Shown in pieces: positions 1-6,952 of a stretch of DNA of 12,967 nucleotides (its first letter is position 1; each line of letters starts with the position of its first letter). The notes beneath the pieces are model-generated. The model was not told the origin of the DNA. It worked only from the letters and a program-made list of their open reading frames with translations, and did no database searches. The stretch comes from Amphritea sp. (GTDB lineage Bacteria > Pseudomonadota > Gammaproteobacteria > Pseudomonadales > Nitrincolaceae), in contig JAIBDA010000026.1 in assembly GCA_024679635.1 (NCBI GenBank), positions 1 to 12,967 on the forward strand, written 5' to 3'. The position numbers and the translations under genes are program-made.

Positions 1-35
1 ATTATTCCCTTATCGGTGCCAATTCCAATTCAATT

Positions 36-52
36 AACCAGAACATTGAAAT
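36..52 (+). repeat. Direct repeat copy 1, AACCAGAACATTGAAAT
   Basis: It matches 16 of 17 bases with the copy at 220-236, same orientation, 184 bases apart start to start. It is not palindromic. Its position in the leader of an Lrp-family gene makes a regulatory role possible but unproven; it could also be a chance or duplication remnant. Confidence 0.5.
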
Positions 53-219
53 TTAGCACTGATACCCGTTTTTTCTATCCAATAGTACTCAGAATAGGTC
101 TAAAAACCGGGAAAGATCAGTTAATAACCAAGTATAGGAAAAGTCTAGAAGTCTTTTTCACTGTATTTTTACTATTTATAGCCGTATCCTTTCCATATCA
201 ACAAATAAAAACAACGAAC

Positions 220-236
220 AACCAGAACAGTGAAAT
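220..236 (+). repeat. Direct repeat copy 2, AACCAGAACAGTGAAAT
   Basis: This is the second copy of the repeat at 36-52. It ends three bases before the ATG of the regulator and so occupies the place where a ribosome site would be. A protein or RNA element acting here could affect translation start; that is inference from position only. Confidence 0.5.
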
Positions 237-239
237 CAT

Positions 240-701
240 ATGGATAATTTGGACAAACTCGACATGGCCATTCTGCGTGAGTTGCAGAAAAACGCCCGTA
301 TCACGGTGACAGAACTTGCTTCCCGGGTAGGCCTGTCAAAAACCCCTTGTCAGATTCGTATGAAGCGACTTGAAGAACAGGGTTATATTCTGGGATATAT
401 TGCCCTGGTCGATCAGAAGAAGCTCGGTACTAAACACGTGGCCTTTGTTCAGGTATCTCTAAGCGACACCAAAACACGAGCACTACAGGCGTTTAATGAT
501 GCTGTTCGGGAGATCCCTGAGATAGAACAATGTCATATGATTGCAGCCAACTTTGATTACCTGCTAAAGGTGCGCACTACGGGTATGGAGTCCTATAGAG
601 AAGTCCTTGGCGAGAAAATTTCTTCACTCCCTTTTGTCACTCAGACCAGTACTTTTGTGGTGATGGAAGACGTGAAGGACATCGAATCGCAACTACTCTG
701 A
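240..701 (+). CDS. Lrp/AsnC-family transcriptional regulator
   Basis: This 153-aa protein has the full length and layout of the Lrp/AsnC (feast/famine) family. An N-terminal winged helix-turn-helix spans about residues 4-55, with ELASRVGLSKTP as the turn and first part of the recognition helix. A C-terminal RAM ligand-sensing domain follows at about 66-142. The family forms dimers and octamers that bind DNA and usually sense an amino acid. The tail around residues 137-147 (TSTFVVMEDVK) resembles the subgroup that includes proline dehydrogenase activators (PutR-type), but no put gene is visible here, so I assign no symbol. The ATG at 240 gives the standard family N-terminus (LDKLDMAILRELQ). 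The exporter gene 15 bases downstream is its likely target. Confidence 0.93.
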   Translation: MDNLDKLDMAILRELQKNARITVTELASRVGLSKTPCQIRMKRLEEQGYILGYIALVDQKKLGTKHVAFVQVSLSDTKTRALQAFNDAVREIPEIEQCHMIAANFDYLLKVRTTGMESYREVLGEKISSLPFVTQTSTFVVMEDVKDIESQLL

Positions 702-716
702 AAAAGAACCCGACTC

Positions 717-1592
717 TTGAATCGTAAGTCTTTATTACTGGCGCTTGCCGTCGTCCTGATGTGGTCGACGGTCGCCACCGCATTTAAACTAACACTTTCT
801 CTGATCAGCCCCTTACAGATGCTGTGGATTGCTGTTGCCACCAGTTTCGTCATTCTTTTTGTCGCTACTCTGCTGCAAAAAAAGCAGTCTCTGGCCCGTC
901 AATACCTTCGTGAATCTCCGGGTTATTTTCTCCTGCTGGCACTACTCAACCCCACCCTCTACTACCTGATTTTGTTCGCCGCCTACGACCTGCTTCCAGC
1001 GCAACAGGCTCAGGCCTTAAACTACACCTGGGCGGTGGTACTCAGCATCATGGCAGTTCCCTTCCTTGGTCAGCAGTTCAGCTTCAAGAACCTGATCAGT
1101 ATAGTGCTGGCATACAGCGGGGTAGTCGTTATAGCCACTCAAGGTCAATTGCTGGCGCTTGATTTCAAAAACCCTATGGGTGTGATATTAGCGTTGGGCA
1201 GCTCGGTTTTCTTCGCCGCTTACTGGATCTTAAATACCCGCAGACCAAGAGACGCTGTCGTCTCTCTGATGCTCTGCTTTGGCCTGAGCTTACCCATTCT
1301 CAGTGCACTAATGCTATGGCAAAACGCTTTTACCCTGATCCCCTGGCAGGCGGTTGCTGGCGGCATCTATATCGGTACCTTCGAAATGGGGTTTGCCTTC
1401 CTCTTGTGGATGCAAGCGATGCGGATGAGCGACAATACGGCTCAACTAAGTAATTTAGTCTACCTGTCGCCCCCGATATCACTGCTATTACTGGCAACTA
1501 TCGCAGATGAGCCGGTAATGCTTTCAACCATTGCTGGGTTAGTTCTGATTATCAGCGGCGTCCTGTTTCAACAACTAAAACGACGCGTCTAA
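717..1592 (+). CDS. EamA/DMT-superfamily transporter, TTG start
   Basis: The 291-aa protein is very hydrophobic with about ten membrane helices arranged as two EamA halves (roughly residues 6-141 and 152-286). This is the usual size and architecture of drug/metabolite transporters of the RhaT/YdcZ/RarD type, inner-membrane exporters of amino acids and related metabolites. The first helix (LLLALAVVLMWSTVATAFKL) is typical of the family and begins just after the TTG codon at 717. A start at the next Met (residue 15) would delete it, so TTG is preferred. It lies 15 bases after the Lrp-type gene and is probably co-transcribed and controlled by it. Its last 18 bases overlap the 3' end of the opposing lysozyme gene. 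Substrate is unknown. Confidence 0.92.
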   Translation: MNRKSLLLALAVVLMWSTVATAFKLTLSLISPLQMLWIAVATSFVILFVATLLQKKQSLARQYLRESPGYFLLLALLNPTLYYLILFAAYDLLPAQQAQALNYTWAVVLSIMAVPFLGQQFSFKNLISIVLAYSGVVVIATQGQLLALDFKNPMGVILALGSSVFFAAYWILNTRRPRDAVVSLMLCFGLSLPILSALMLWQNAFTLIPWQAVAGGIYIGTFEMGFAFLLWMQAMRMSDNTAQLSNLVYLSPPISLLLLATIADEPVMLSTIAGLVLIISGVLFQQLKRRV

Positions 1593-2441
1593 ACAACTTT
1601 GCCGCCAATAGTTAGCCTCTACCTGTCGACGTTTTACCAACCCGGAACCGGCGTTCCACAGACGCCGCATATCCAGAATATCCTCTTCAATAGAGAGCAA
1701 TATGTGTTTTTGTTGGTTTTCAGACGTTGAAGTTAAAAAAGCCTCTTTCAGCTTATTTCTGATGGCACGCATCTCAAGGCGACTACTCCCCCTAAAACTA
1801 GCACCCCGGTTAAACACAATACTCACCAACACCGCGCGGCACAGCTTAGGCAACAGGGCTAACTCATTAAAAGCGCTTTCAGTGAGTTGATAATATTGCG
1901 GTAATAACTGCTCAATGAAGACCGGCCAGGCGGATTTAAAAGGCACCTCAATCCCCAGGTCTTTTAATTCAGCGGCTCTCTTTTTAGTGCCTCGCTTTCC
2001 TATATCCTGTAATAATTCAGTAATGACTTTAGCAGACAGATAAGGCTGCCATAAGCGACGCAAGGAAGCTTCTGTGTTAAATCTCAGATCATAGCCCACA
2101 CCGATCGTAATCCCACTTTCATAGCCAGGGTAATGAGGGCAGCGACAGACCATGTCATAATATGCCAAGCCTCCCGTTTCTTCCCTGGCAATCATCGCAA
2201 CACCTTCTGTATCAAGGTTTGCATAGGGTTCCGGTTGCTCCGACAACCAATGCAACAGCGGACCATCACAGAGCCCGGTTACAGGTAATCCAGCCATATC
2301 CTGGGCATAACAAACACCTTTTTCAGTGCCTCTGCCAAAGTCACCATCACTGATAAGCATCGCACCCACTTTATTCAGGGCTTTCTGTACATTAATAACC
2401 AACTCTCCCCGATCTCCTCGTTGTACTGTATGCACTGTCAT
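1575..2441 (-). CDS. PG_binding_1 plus pesticin/T4-lysozyme-like muramidase
   Basis: The last gene of the minus-strand operon, about 288 aa. Numbered from the first ATG, residues 8-69 match a PG_binding_1 domain (RGDRGELVINVQKAL, DGDFGRGT, GLPVTGLCD). From about 82 to 285 it resembles GH24/pesticin lysozymes: REETGG with the likely catalytic Glu at 89 or 90, then YPGYESGITIGVGYDL with the Thr/Asp-type active-site loop, VFNRG at 211-215 and VKRRQVEANYW near the end. It should cleave glycan strands. No signal peptide is visible, so export needs another route or cell lysis. Three ATGs occur in a row (2447, 2444, 2441). AAAAGGAG directly abuts the first, and only the third has the 6-base spacing seen in its neighbours, so I place the start at 2441. 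The upstream membrane-protein gene is its obvious partner. Confidence 0.9.
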   Translation of the reverse strand: MTVHTVQRGDRGELVINVQKALNKVGAMLISDGDFGRGTEKGVCYAQDMAGLPVTGLCDGPLLHWLSEQPEPYANLDTEGVAMIAREETGGLAYYDMVCRCPHYPGYESGITIGVGYDLRFNTEASLRRLWQPYLSAKVITELLQDIGKRGTKKRAAELKDLGIEVPFKSAWPVFIEQLLPQYYQLTESAFNELALLPKLCRAVLVSIVFNRGASFRGSSRLEMRAIRNKLKEAFLTSTSENQQKHILLSIEEDILDMRRLWNAGSGLVKRRQVEANYWRQSCLDASF

Positions 2442-2453
2442 CATCATCTCCTT

Positions 2454-4616
2454 TTATGCGATCAGGGAGTCGATCAACTCAACCGTTTGCTCTCGCTTCT
2501 CAGTATCAGTGATCTGGTCGAGGCCAAACAGATAATTAAGAGCTGTTCTGGCGCTACTTTGAAGATCATTTACTGTAGTTGTGTGGTGGAATCGCCTGAC
2601 ATCCTCAAAGTAACGATTCAGTTGTGTATCGTTCGCCAGTTGACGAGAAAACAGATTAGCTCCGCCCAGATGCTCAACCAATCCCTCCACTAACGCTTCA
2701 CTGTTCGTGTCGGACGTGAAAAAGCCGATGATGGCTCCCACCAAACCAACAACTAATGCCGCAACAAATATCACGGCAGCCACTGGTGGAACCTCTATTG
2801 TGCCTGCGGACATCCACAGCATAAATCCGGCAAGGCTCAAAATACCGCTAGCCAGGCCAAAACCGGCAACGGTCATACCCGCATAGTCTCGGGTGCGATA
2901 CTCTTCAGCCATTAAAGCACTACTGGAGGCAATGGCTGCCAGAGACCCTATAATACCCAAAACCCGCGCAACCGAAGCCGCCCCTGCTGAGCCACTAGCG
3001 ATGACACTCTCCTGTACATACTTAAACCGTTGCAGTGCCTGAATAAGCGAATTAGCAAATCCAGAAAATTGAGCAACAGTATCCCCCCAGAGACGAATTC
3101 GGGTGATCATGCTATCGGTTGTCGTGGTCACAGCGGTAACAAACGCATTCAAAAATAATATGCCGGTAATCATCGACATAAATATTCCCCAGCCAGGACT
3201 CGACATCACCTCAGAACTCACAACTCTCTGACTCCAGCCTCTGACTCCAAGCACCTCACCGGGATCAGTTGAGCTCAAACGTCGAATAAACTCACTTTTA
3301 TTACCATCGGTTAATCCAATTAATTTTGCCATTACTCTTACGGCAAGATCTCTCAAAATCAGACCTCTGGGCGAATTTTGTGACGCTATCTGGATCATTC
3401 TGGGCATCGACGCTTCCATCACTGCCATTAACAAAGAAGGAGGCCCTGGCAAGTTACCGGCAATAGTCGGAACCACACTGAGCTTTGCCGCAACTGTTGC
3501 TAAGCATGAGGGAGTAGCAAAACTTCGCCACTCATCGCTGTCAATCATCTCTAGTGCAGGCTGTAAGCTTTCAGTAATCAGTGTTTCTGCATGATTACTG
3601 GTGAGCGCCACCCGATAGCAAGCGCCCAATTTGCTGTAGACACCATGCATAAAGCTACTGGTTATCATGTCGTTACTGTTGCAAGCGTCTGCAAGCAGCT
3701 CATTGAGACGACTATCACCTTCAAGCATCTCATATAAACCGTCGCTATCACTGCGAATCGAGCGTTGTAATAACCTGGCTCTTTGGGTCGGCTCGCGCCC
3801 CAGGGTACTTTCAGCATGAGTCTTCAGTGTATTCAGTTTAGTTTGCAGCGTATCTATCTTGCCCTGCTCCGATGAGGAGTATGAGGATTCCGGATGGATT
3901 TCGGCGATATTGATAAACTCAATCAGTAATTCAAGCGTTCCCAACTCCTGCTTATAAGGTTGTAATATGCGCCCCAGCGCTTGTTGATTAGTCGCAATCC
4001 GTTCGGCTTTAGCCATCGCATTATCAATTTCAGCCGACAATGAGGTGCTAAGTTGTTGCATACCGGTTGATACTAAAGCGGTTCGGTTTAGCGCTATCTC
4101 TTGCTCCAACGCTTCACTTCTTGGCAAAATAAGGCGGTAATTCCTGCCAGAAGGTAAACGCCAGCGATGATAGCGAGGGATGCCCTCATCCGAATCACCA
4201 TCTTTAATCTCCCTTAACGCTGCAGTCTGCTCCTCTTGAGAGGTAGCCTCGCCACCGACATAACGGCGATATAGAAACTCTCTTACATGCCCATTAGGGC
4301 CTGCATGCCAGTCAAGAATTCGATTAAATACAGTGCTTCGCTCCAGATGCAGTACCTGCGCAAGTTCGCCAATAGAAGTTGCGCCATTCGCTTGACGGTA
4401 TGCATCCAGCTCAATACGCAGCAGAGGGTAATCAAAGTTCGAGATCCGATAAAGAAATACCCCTGCAATCCGGGTACGCTCATTTCGCTCCGCATTCTGC
4501 ACATCATCAATTTGTTGATTGTAAATTTCAGAATAATTTACCGCATCACTAATACAGGCAAACTCCTGGCTGACATCCGCTCCAGGAGTGCTCGCTTCAC
4601 AGACATCATTGCACAT
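2454..4616 (-). CDS. Large multi-helix membrane protein, possible pore-forming effector
   Basis: I do not recognise the family of this 720-aa protein. Residues 1-150 are soluble, with a helix-turn-helix-like stretch at about 80-103 (SIGELAQVLHLERSTVFNRI). Residues 165-470 are mostly helical, with amphipathic or coiled segments near 165-275. The C-terminal third holds about four hydrophobic helices (about 474-498, 543-568, 578-602, 609-633), glycine and alanine rich, followed by an 85-residue soluble tail. A soluble body with a clustered hydrophobic C-terminus recalls pore-forming effectors of the colicin and VasX types; this is a resemblance in layout, not a family match. The start at 4616 has AAGGAG at good spacing. 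It sits 6-12 bases before the lysozyme gene, so the two are likely coupled. Alternatives are a membrane anchor for the whole cassette or a holin-like factor. Confidence 0.85.
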   Translation of the reverse strand: MCNDVCEASTPGADVSQEFACISDAVNYSEIYNQQIDDVQNAERNERTRIAGVFLYRISNFDYPLLRIELDAYRQANGATSIGELAQVLHLERSTVFNRILDWHAGPNGHVREFLYRRYVGGEATSQEEQTAALREIKDGDSDEGIPRYHRWRLPSGRNYRLILPRSEALEQEIALNRTALVSTGMQQLSTSLSAEIDNAMAKAERIATNQQALGRILQPYKQELGTLELLIEFINIAEIHPESSYSSSEQGKIDTLQTKLNTLKTHAESTLGREPTQRARLLQRSIRSDSDGLYEMLEGDSRLNELLADACNSNDMITSSFMHGVYSKLGACYRVALTSNHAETLITESLQPALEMIDSDEWRSFATPSCLATVAAKLSVVPTIAGNLPGPPSLLMAVMEASMPRMIQIASQNSPRGLILRDLAVRVMAKLIGLTDGNKSEFIRRLSSTDPGEVLGVRGWSQRVVSSEVMSSPGWGIFMSMITGILFLNAFVTAVTTTTDSMITRIRLWGDTVAQFSGFANSLIQALQRFKYVQESVIASGSAGAASVARVLGIIGSLAAIASSSALMAEEYRTRDYAGMTVAGFGLASGILSLAGFMLWMSAGTIEVPPVAAVIFVAALVVGLVGAIIGFFTSDTNSEALVEGLVEHLGGANLFSRQLANDTQLNRYFEDVRRFHHTTTVNDLQSSARTALNYLFGLDQITDTEKREQTVELIDSLIA

Positions 4617-4625
4617 AGTTTCTCT

Positions 4626-4643
4626 CCTTAATGATCGTTAAGG
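4626..4643 (-). promoter_or_regulatory. Small inverted repeat over the ribosome site of the 720-aa gene
   Basis: On the minus strand CCTTAA, a 6-base loop and TTAAGG form a perfect 6-bp inverted repeat. The 3' arm contains the AAGG of the AAGGAG ribosome site used by the gene starting at 4616, so folding would hide it. The stem is short and AU-rich and would be weak by itself. Confidence 0.35.
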
Positions 4644-4653
4644 TCATAGCTCT

Positions 4654-4671
4654 TTATAACGCGGGCTCCAT
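4654..4671 (-). CDS. Possible five-codon leader ORF (Met-Glu-Pro-Ala-Leu)
   Basis: In the only large gap of the operon (78 bases) there is AAGGAG, six bases, then ATG GAG CCC GCG TTA TAA on the minus strand. The ribosome site and spacing are as good as those of the real genes. It could be a translated leader affecting the hairpin and ribosome site of the 720-aa gene about 38 bases downstream, or the remnant of a lost gene start. It is too short to recognise and could be accidental. Confidence 0.25.
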   Translation of the reverse strand: MEPAL

Positions 4672-4694
4672 ATAAATCTCCTTCGGGGGCTTGC

Positions 4695-5048
4695 CTAATC
4701 AGGCTCTTCGTCTGCATCCGTTGACGGATCTGGCAAAGCATTAAAGCGCCCGTCAGCTGGCGGCATTGGCACAGTATCCGGATCAGGCCAGGCAGCATTC
4801 TGCTGTAAGTTTTGTTGTAGCTGTTCAGAATTAAGACCAGGACTACTCTGAAGCATTCGCATGGTAGAAATCAGGCTGCTAAAGCCTTGCTGATTCTGAC
4901 TGCTGTTATTAATCAGACTCACAGAACTAACACGCCCCAGCCCACCCGCGATCGGGTTCTGTAAGCTAAACGTTTCACCCGCCGGCGCATTCTGTTGCTG
5001 TGAAACTCGCCGCAAGAGCGATTCAATCCGCTGACCTCCGTTACTCAT
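4695..5048 (-). CDS. Small disordered Gln/Asn/Ser/Pro-rich protein
   Basis: This 117-aa product has no family I recognise. Residues 1-20 could form one basic amphipathic helix (RIESLLRRVSQQQ). The middle is rich in Ser, Asn, Gln and Gly, and the last 35 residues are Pro- and Asp/Glu-rich (PDPSTDADEEPD at the end), so most of it is probably unstructured. There is no signal peptide or membrane helix. TAGGAG precedes the ATG at 5048, and the gene lies 18 bases after the PASTA-fused paralogue. Placed between structural-type genes and the membrane/lysozyme pair, it could be an adaptor or chaperone-like linker; that is inference from position. Conserved packing in the operon makes it a likely real gene. 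Confidence 0.75.
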   Translation of the reverse strand: MSNGGQRIESLLRRVSQQQNAPAGETFSLQNPIAGGLGRVSSVSLINNSSQNQQGFSSLISTMRMLQSSPGLNSEQLQQNLQQNAAWPDPDTVPMPPADGRFNALPDPSTDADEEPD

Positions 5049-5066
5049 ATCAGACTCCTATGGCGC

Positions 5067-5642
5067 CTATACGCCGACTGTGATCGCTTTCCCTTCGTCA
5101 ATGAAACTTCCAGGAGGAGGCGTTGTTGACGATACAATGGCGCTATCTTTTGCATTTCCAGGGGAAACCTTAAACTCGATACCGATTTTTTCCAGCAATG
5201 CTTTTGCCTCCCCCAGAGAGATGCCTGACAGCAGAGGAACTACCTGCATGTTATCAACCTCTAACGGAGCAGGAACCGGCCGAAAGGTCAGCTTTAATCG
5301 GCTTGCGCCTTCAATTTTAAAGTCATATTGATTCTGATAATTAGCATCCACTGAGGTTCCTCTAATCTCAGTTTTCACTTTACGATCACTCCCCATCGAT
5401 TGGTTGACGGTCAATGCCATATTGATCTCTGCTTCCGCCTCAGGGATTACATACCAGGTAGGCCGATAACCTATACGGCGCATCTCTTTCAAAATTTCAT
5501 CATCAAGACTGTAGATCTGCTTCAGGTTTTCAATGGTTTTGGCATCAATAGCATATTGGGCCTGAGCAACACCGATCCCCATTTCCGCAATCATGTCCCC
5601 CAAAGGGGCCGCCAGTATTTTTGTGAAAGGATTATCTGCCAT
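5067..5642 (-). CDS. Paralogous-family protein fused to a C-terminal PASTA-like domain
   Basis: The 191-aa protein has two parts. Residues 1-130 belong to the same family as the four genes at 8533-10853: an N-terminal helix PLGDMIAEMGIGVAQAQYAID (minus its first residue, about 13-32), the central IGYRPTWYVIPEAEAEINMA strand segment (about 57-76), and a C-terminal YDFKIEGASRLKLTFRPVPAP strand segment (from about 106). Residues 133-190 read as a PASTA-like domain (VVPLLSGISLGEAKALLEKIG, later TTPPPGSFIDEGKAITVGV in part). PASTA domains are best known in penicillin-binding proteins and Ser/Thr kinases, where they contact wall muropeptides or other subunits. No signal peptide or membrane helix is visible. 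AAGGAG precedes the ATG. Likely role: the family member that docks on peptidoglycan or on the 428-aa protein; inferred. Confidence 0.85.
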   Translation of the reverse strand: MADNPFTKILAAPLGDMIAEMGIGVAQAQYAIDAKTIENLKQIYSLDDEILKEMRRIGYRPTWYVIPEAEAEINMALTVNQSMGSDRKVKTEIRGTSVDANYQNQYDFKIEGASRLKLTFRPVPAPLEVDNMQVVPLLSGISLGEAKALLEKIGIEFKVSPGNAKDSAIVSSTTPPPGSFIDEGKAITVGV

Positions 5643-5659
5643 AACCGTCTCCTTGGTAC

Positions 5660-6946
5660 TTAGTTAGCAACACCGATAATCAGAATAATCTGAGTATCAG
5701 GTTGCAATGGGGTGTTTGCCTTAGGGTGCTGGCTGATAATCTGGCCTGTTGAAAACGGATCCTTACTGGAAAGCTGCTGCTCATACCAAAACAGCTGCTC
5801 TTCCAGCCCTTCAAGCTTTCGCTCAGCCAGCTGGCGGGTGTAACCGGTGACAGCTGGCATTTTTCGATCGACTGCCGTCGGTTCAGTTGATTCACTGTTA
5901 TCAGAAAGGTCAATATCGAACTGCACATTACCAAAGCAGTTTGACGGTATACGCGCCAGATCATCGGCGGTTTCAAAAAGCATCAAATCAGTTTTATTAG
6001 CCGCAGCCACAACCTTTAAATCAACACTTGCTTTACTGATACGATATCCCCCCTTCTTTGCCAGCTTAATACTTGCTTTAGAAATAGCATCTGAGGTTGA
6101 AAAAATAAGATCTTCGCTCTTTACTGTTTTCGATCGAATCGGAGCCACTGCGCCACCTTCAATGACCACCCCCTCAAGTTCAGCTATACGGCTATCTTTC
6201 AGGGTAAGTTGAGCTCGAAGGTCCGCCATTAAACCTTTTTGCTGATTCAACATTTCAAACGTAGGTCTCTTGCTCAGATCTGTCTCTAACTGTTTGCGCT
6301 GCTGTTCCTTCAATGCCAGCTCACGAGTTAACGCACCTAACTGGCCACTTCCCCTTTCTAAAAGAGTGATACGTTTATCTTTCTCTGCCAGCTGTCCTTT
6401 TAGGCTTGTTACCTGTAACTTTTCCGCATTAAATAGTTGCAGTGTCGGCCGCGCATTAAGCTCATTCTCTAACGATTTACGGGCCAGTTCTTTACTATTC
6501 AACTGCTCGGTAAGGCTCTTAGCCTGGTTACTAAGCTGCAGATTTTTCGTTTCTAACAGCTTCAGTTTATTAGTATCAGCCGCCGTCAAAGCAACAGTAC
6601 CGGATCGAAGGACAGGAATACTATGCAGAGTTGTTGCTGCTACCGTCAGGACAGGATTAGAACTCAATTTCACCGTGCCAAAATCAATAGTGCGCTGGCT
6701 ATATGATTTAGGTGTATTGCTGGCATTAACCCATTTATTACTCAACTTCACTTTAAGTAGCACTCTGGGCAGAAAACCACTAAATCGCTTATTGCATAAC
6801 ATGCTCAGCGAACCTCTGGTATTACTGCGACCCGATGCCACTAATGTTGCAGCACCGCCAAGGGTATAGAAGAATAACTGCGCTTCGGTATTCGCCAACG
6901 CTTTATTATTACTATCTTTTAATACTGCTTTGATATTGGTAGCCAT
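5660..6946 (-). CDS. Beta-domain, duplicated coiled coil and PASTA-like protein
   Basis: The 428-aa protein has four regions. Residues 2-93 look like a beta-sandwich of the Ig/transthyretin-like sort (IKAVLKDSNNKAL, then a LVASGRSNTRGSL turn). Residues 125-260 form a long coiled coil made of a 61-residue duplication: 145-199 and 206-260 share 24 of 55 positions, including RPT at 166 and 227 and KDxRI near 189 and 250. Residues 278-350 form a mixed alpha/beta unit I do not recognise. Residues 361-427 look PASTA-like (KMPAVTGYTRQLAERKL at the start, a Pro-containing loop and IILIIG strand at the end). No signal sequence or membrane helix is visible. The stop of the gene before it is 6 bases away and lies within its ribosome site. 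A spacer or wall-binding rod is the best guess. Confidence 0.83.
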   Translation of the reverse strand: MATNIKAVLKDSNNKALANTEAQLFFYTLGGAATLVASGRSNTRGSLSMLCNKRFSGFLPRVLLKVKLSNKWVNASNTPKSYSQRTIDFGTVKLSSNPVLTVAATTLHSIPVLRSGTVALTAADTNKLKLLETKNLQLSNQAKSLTEQLNSKELARKSLENELNARPTLQLFNAEKLQVTSLKGQLAEKDKRITLLERGSGQLGALTRELALKEQQRKQLETDLSKRPTFEMLNQQKGLMADLRAQLTLKDSRIAELEGVVIEGGAVAPIRSKTVKSEDLIFSTSDAISKASIKLAKKGGYRISKASVDLKVVAAANKTDLMLFETADDLARIPSNCFGNVQFDIDLSDNSESTEPTAVDRKMPAVTGYTRQLAERKLEGLEEQLFWYEQQLSSKDPFSTGQIISQHPKANTPLQPDTQIILIIGVAN

Positions 6947-6952
6947 AGATCA

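Larger units (their letters stand above)
1..239 (+). promoter_or_regulatory. AT-rich leader upstream of the Lrp-type regulator
   Basis: No convincing gene lies here. The stretch is AT-rich and presumably carries the promoter of the regulator at 240, but I cannot fix a -10/-35 pair with confidence. TATAGC near 178-183 is a possible -10 with only a poor -35 before it. A 17-base direct repeat (AACCAGAACAxTGAAAT) occurs at 36-52 and 220-236, with the second copy just before the start codon. It is a candidate autoregulatory site. The ribosome site of the regulator is weak. Confidence 0.4.

Noticed and set aside
16..309. A 97-codon plus-strand open frame in the leader
   Set aside because: It overlaps the well-supported Lrp-type gene by 70 bases in another frame, has no ribosome site and its sequence looks like translated AT-rich DNA.
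6270..6869. A 199-codon plus-strand frame antisense to the 428-aa gene
   Set aside because: It lies wholly within a gene that has domains, an internal repeat and a ribosome site. Its Leu/Ser/Arg-rich composition is the mirror of the coiled-coil codons.
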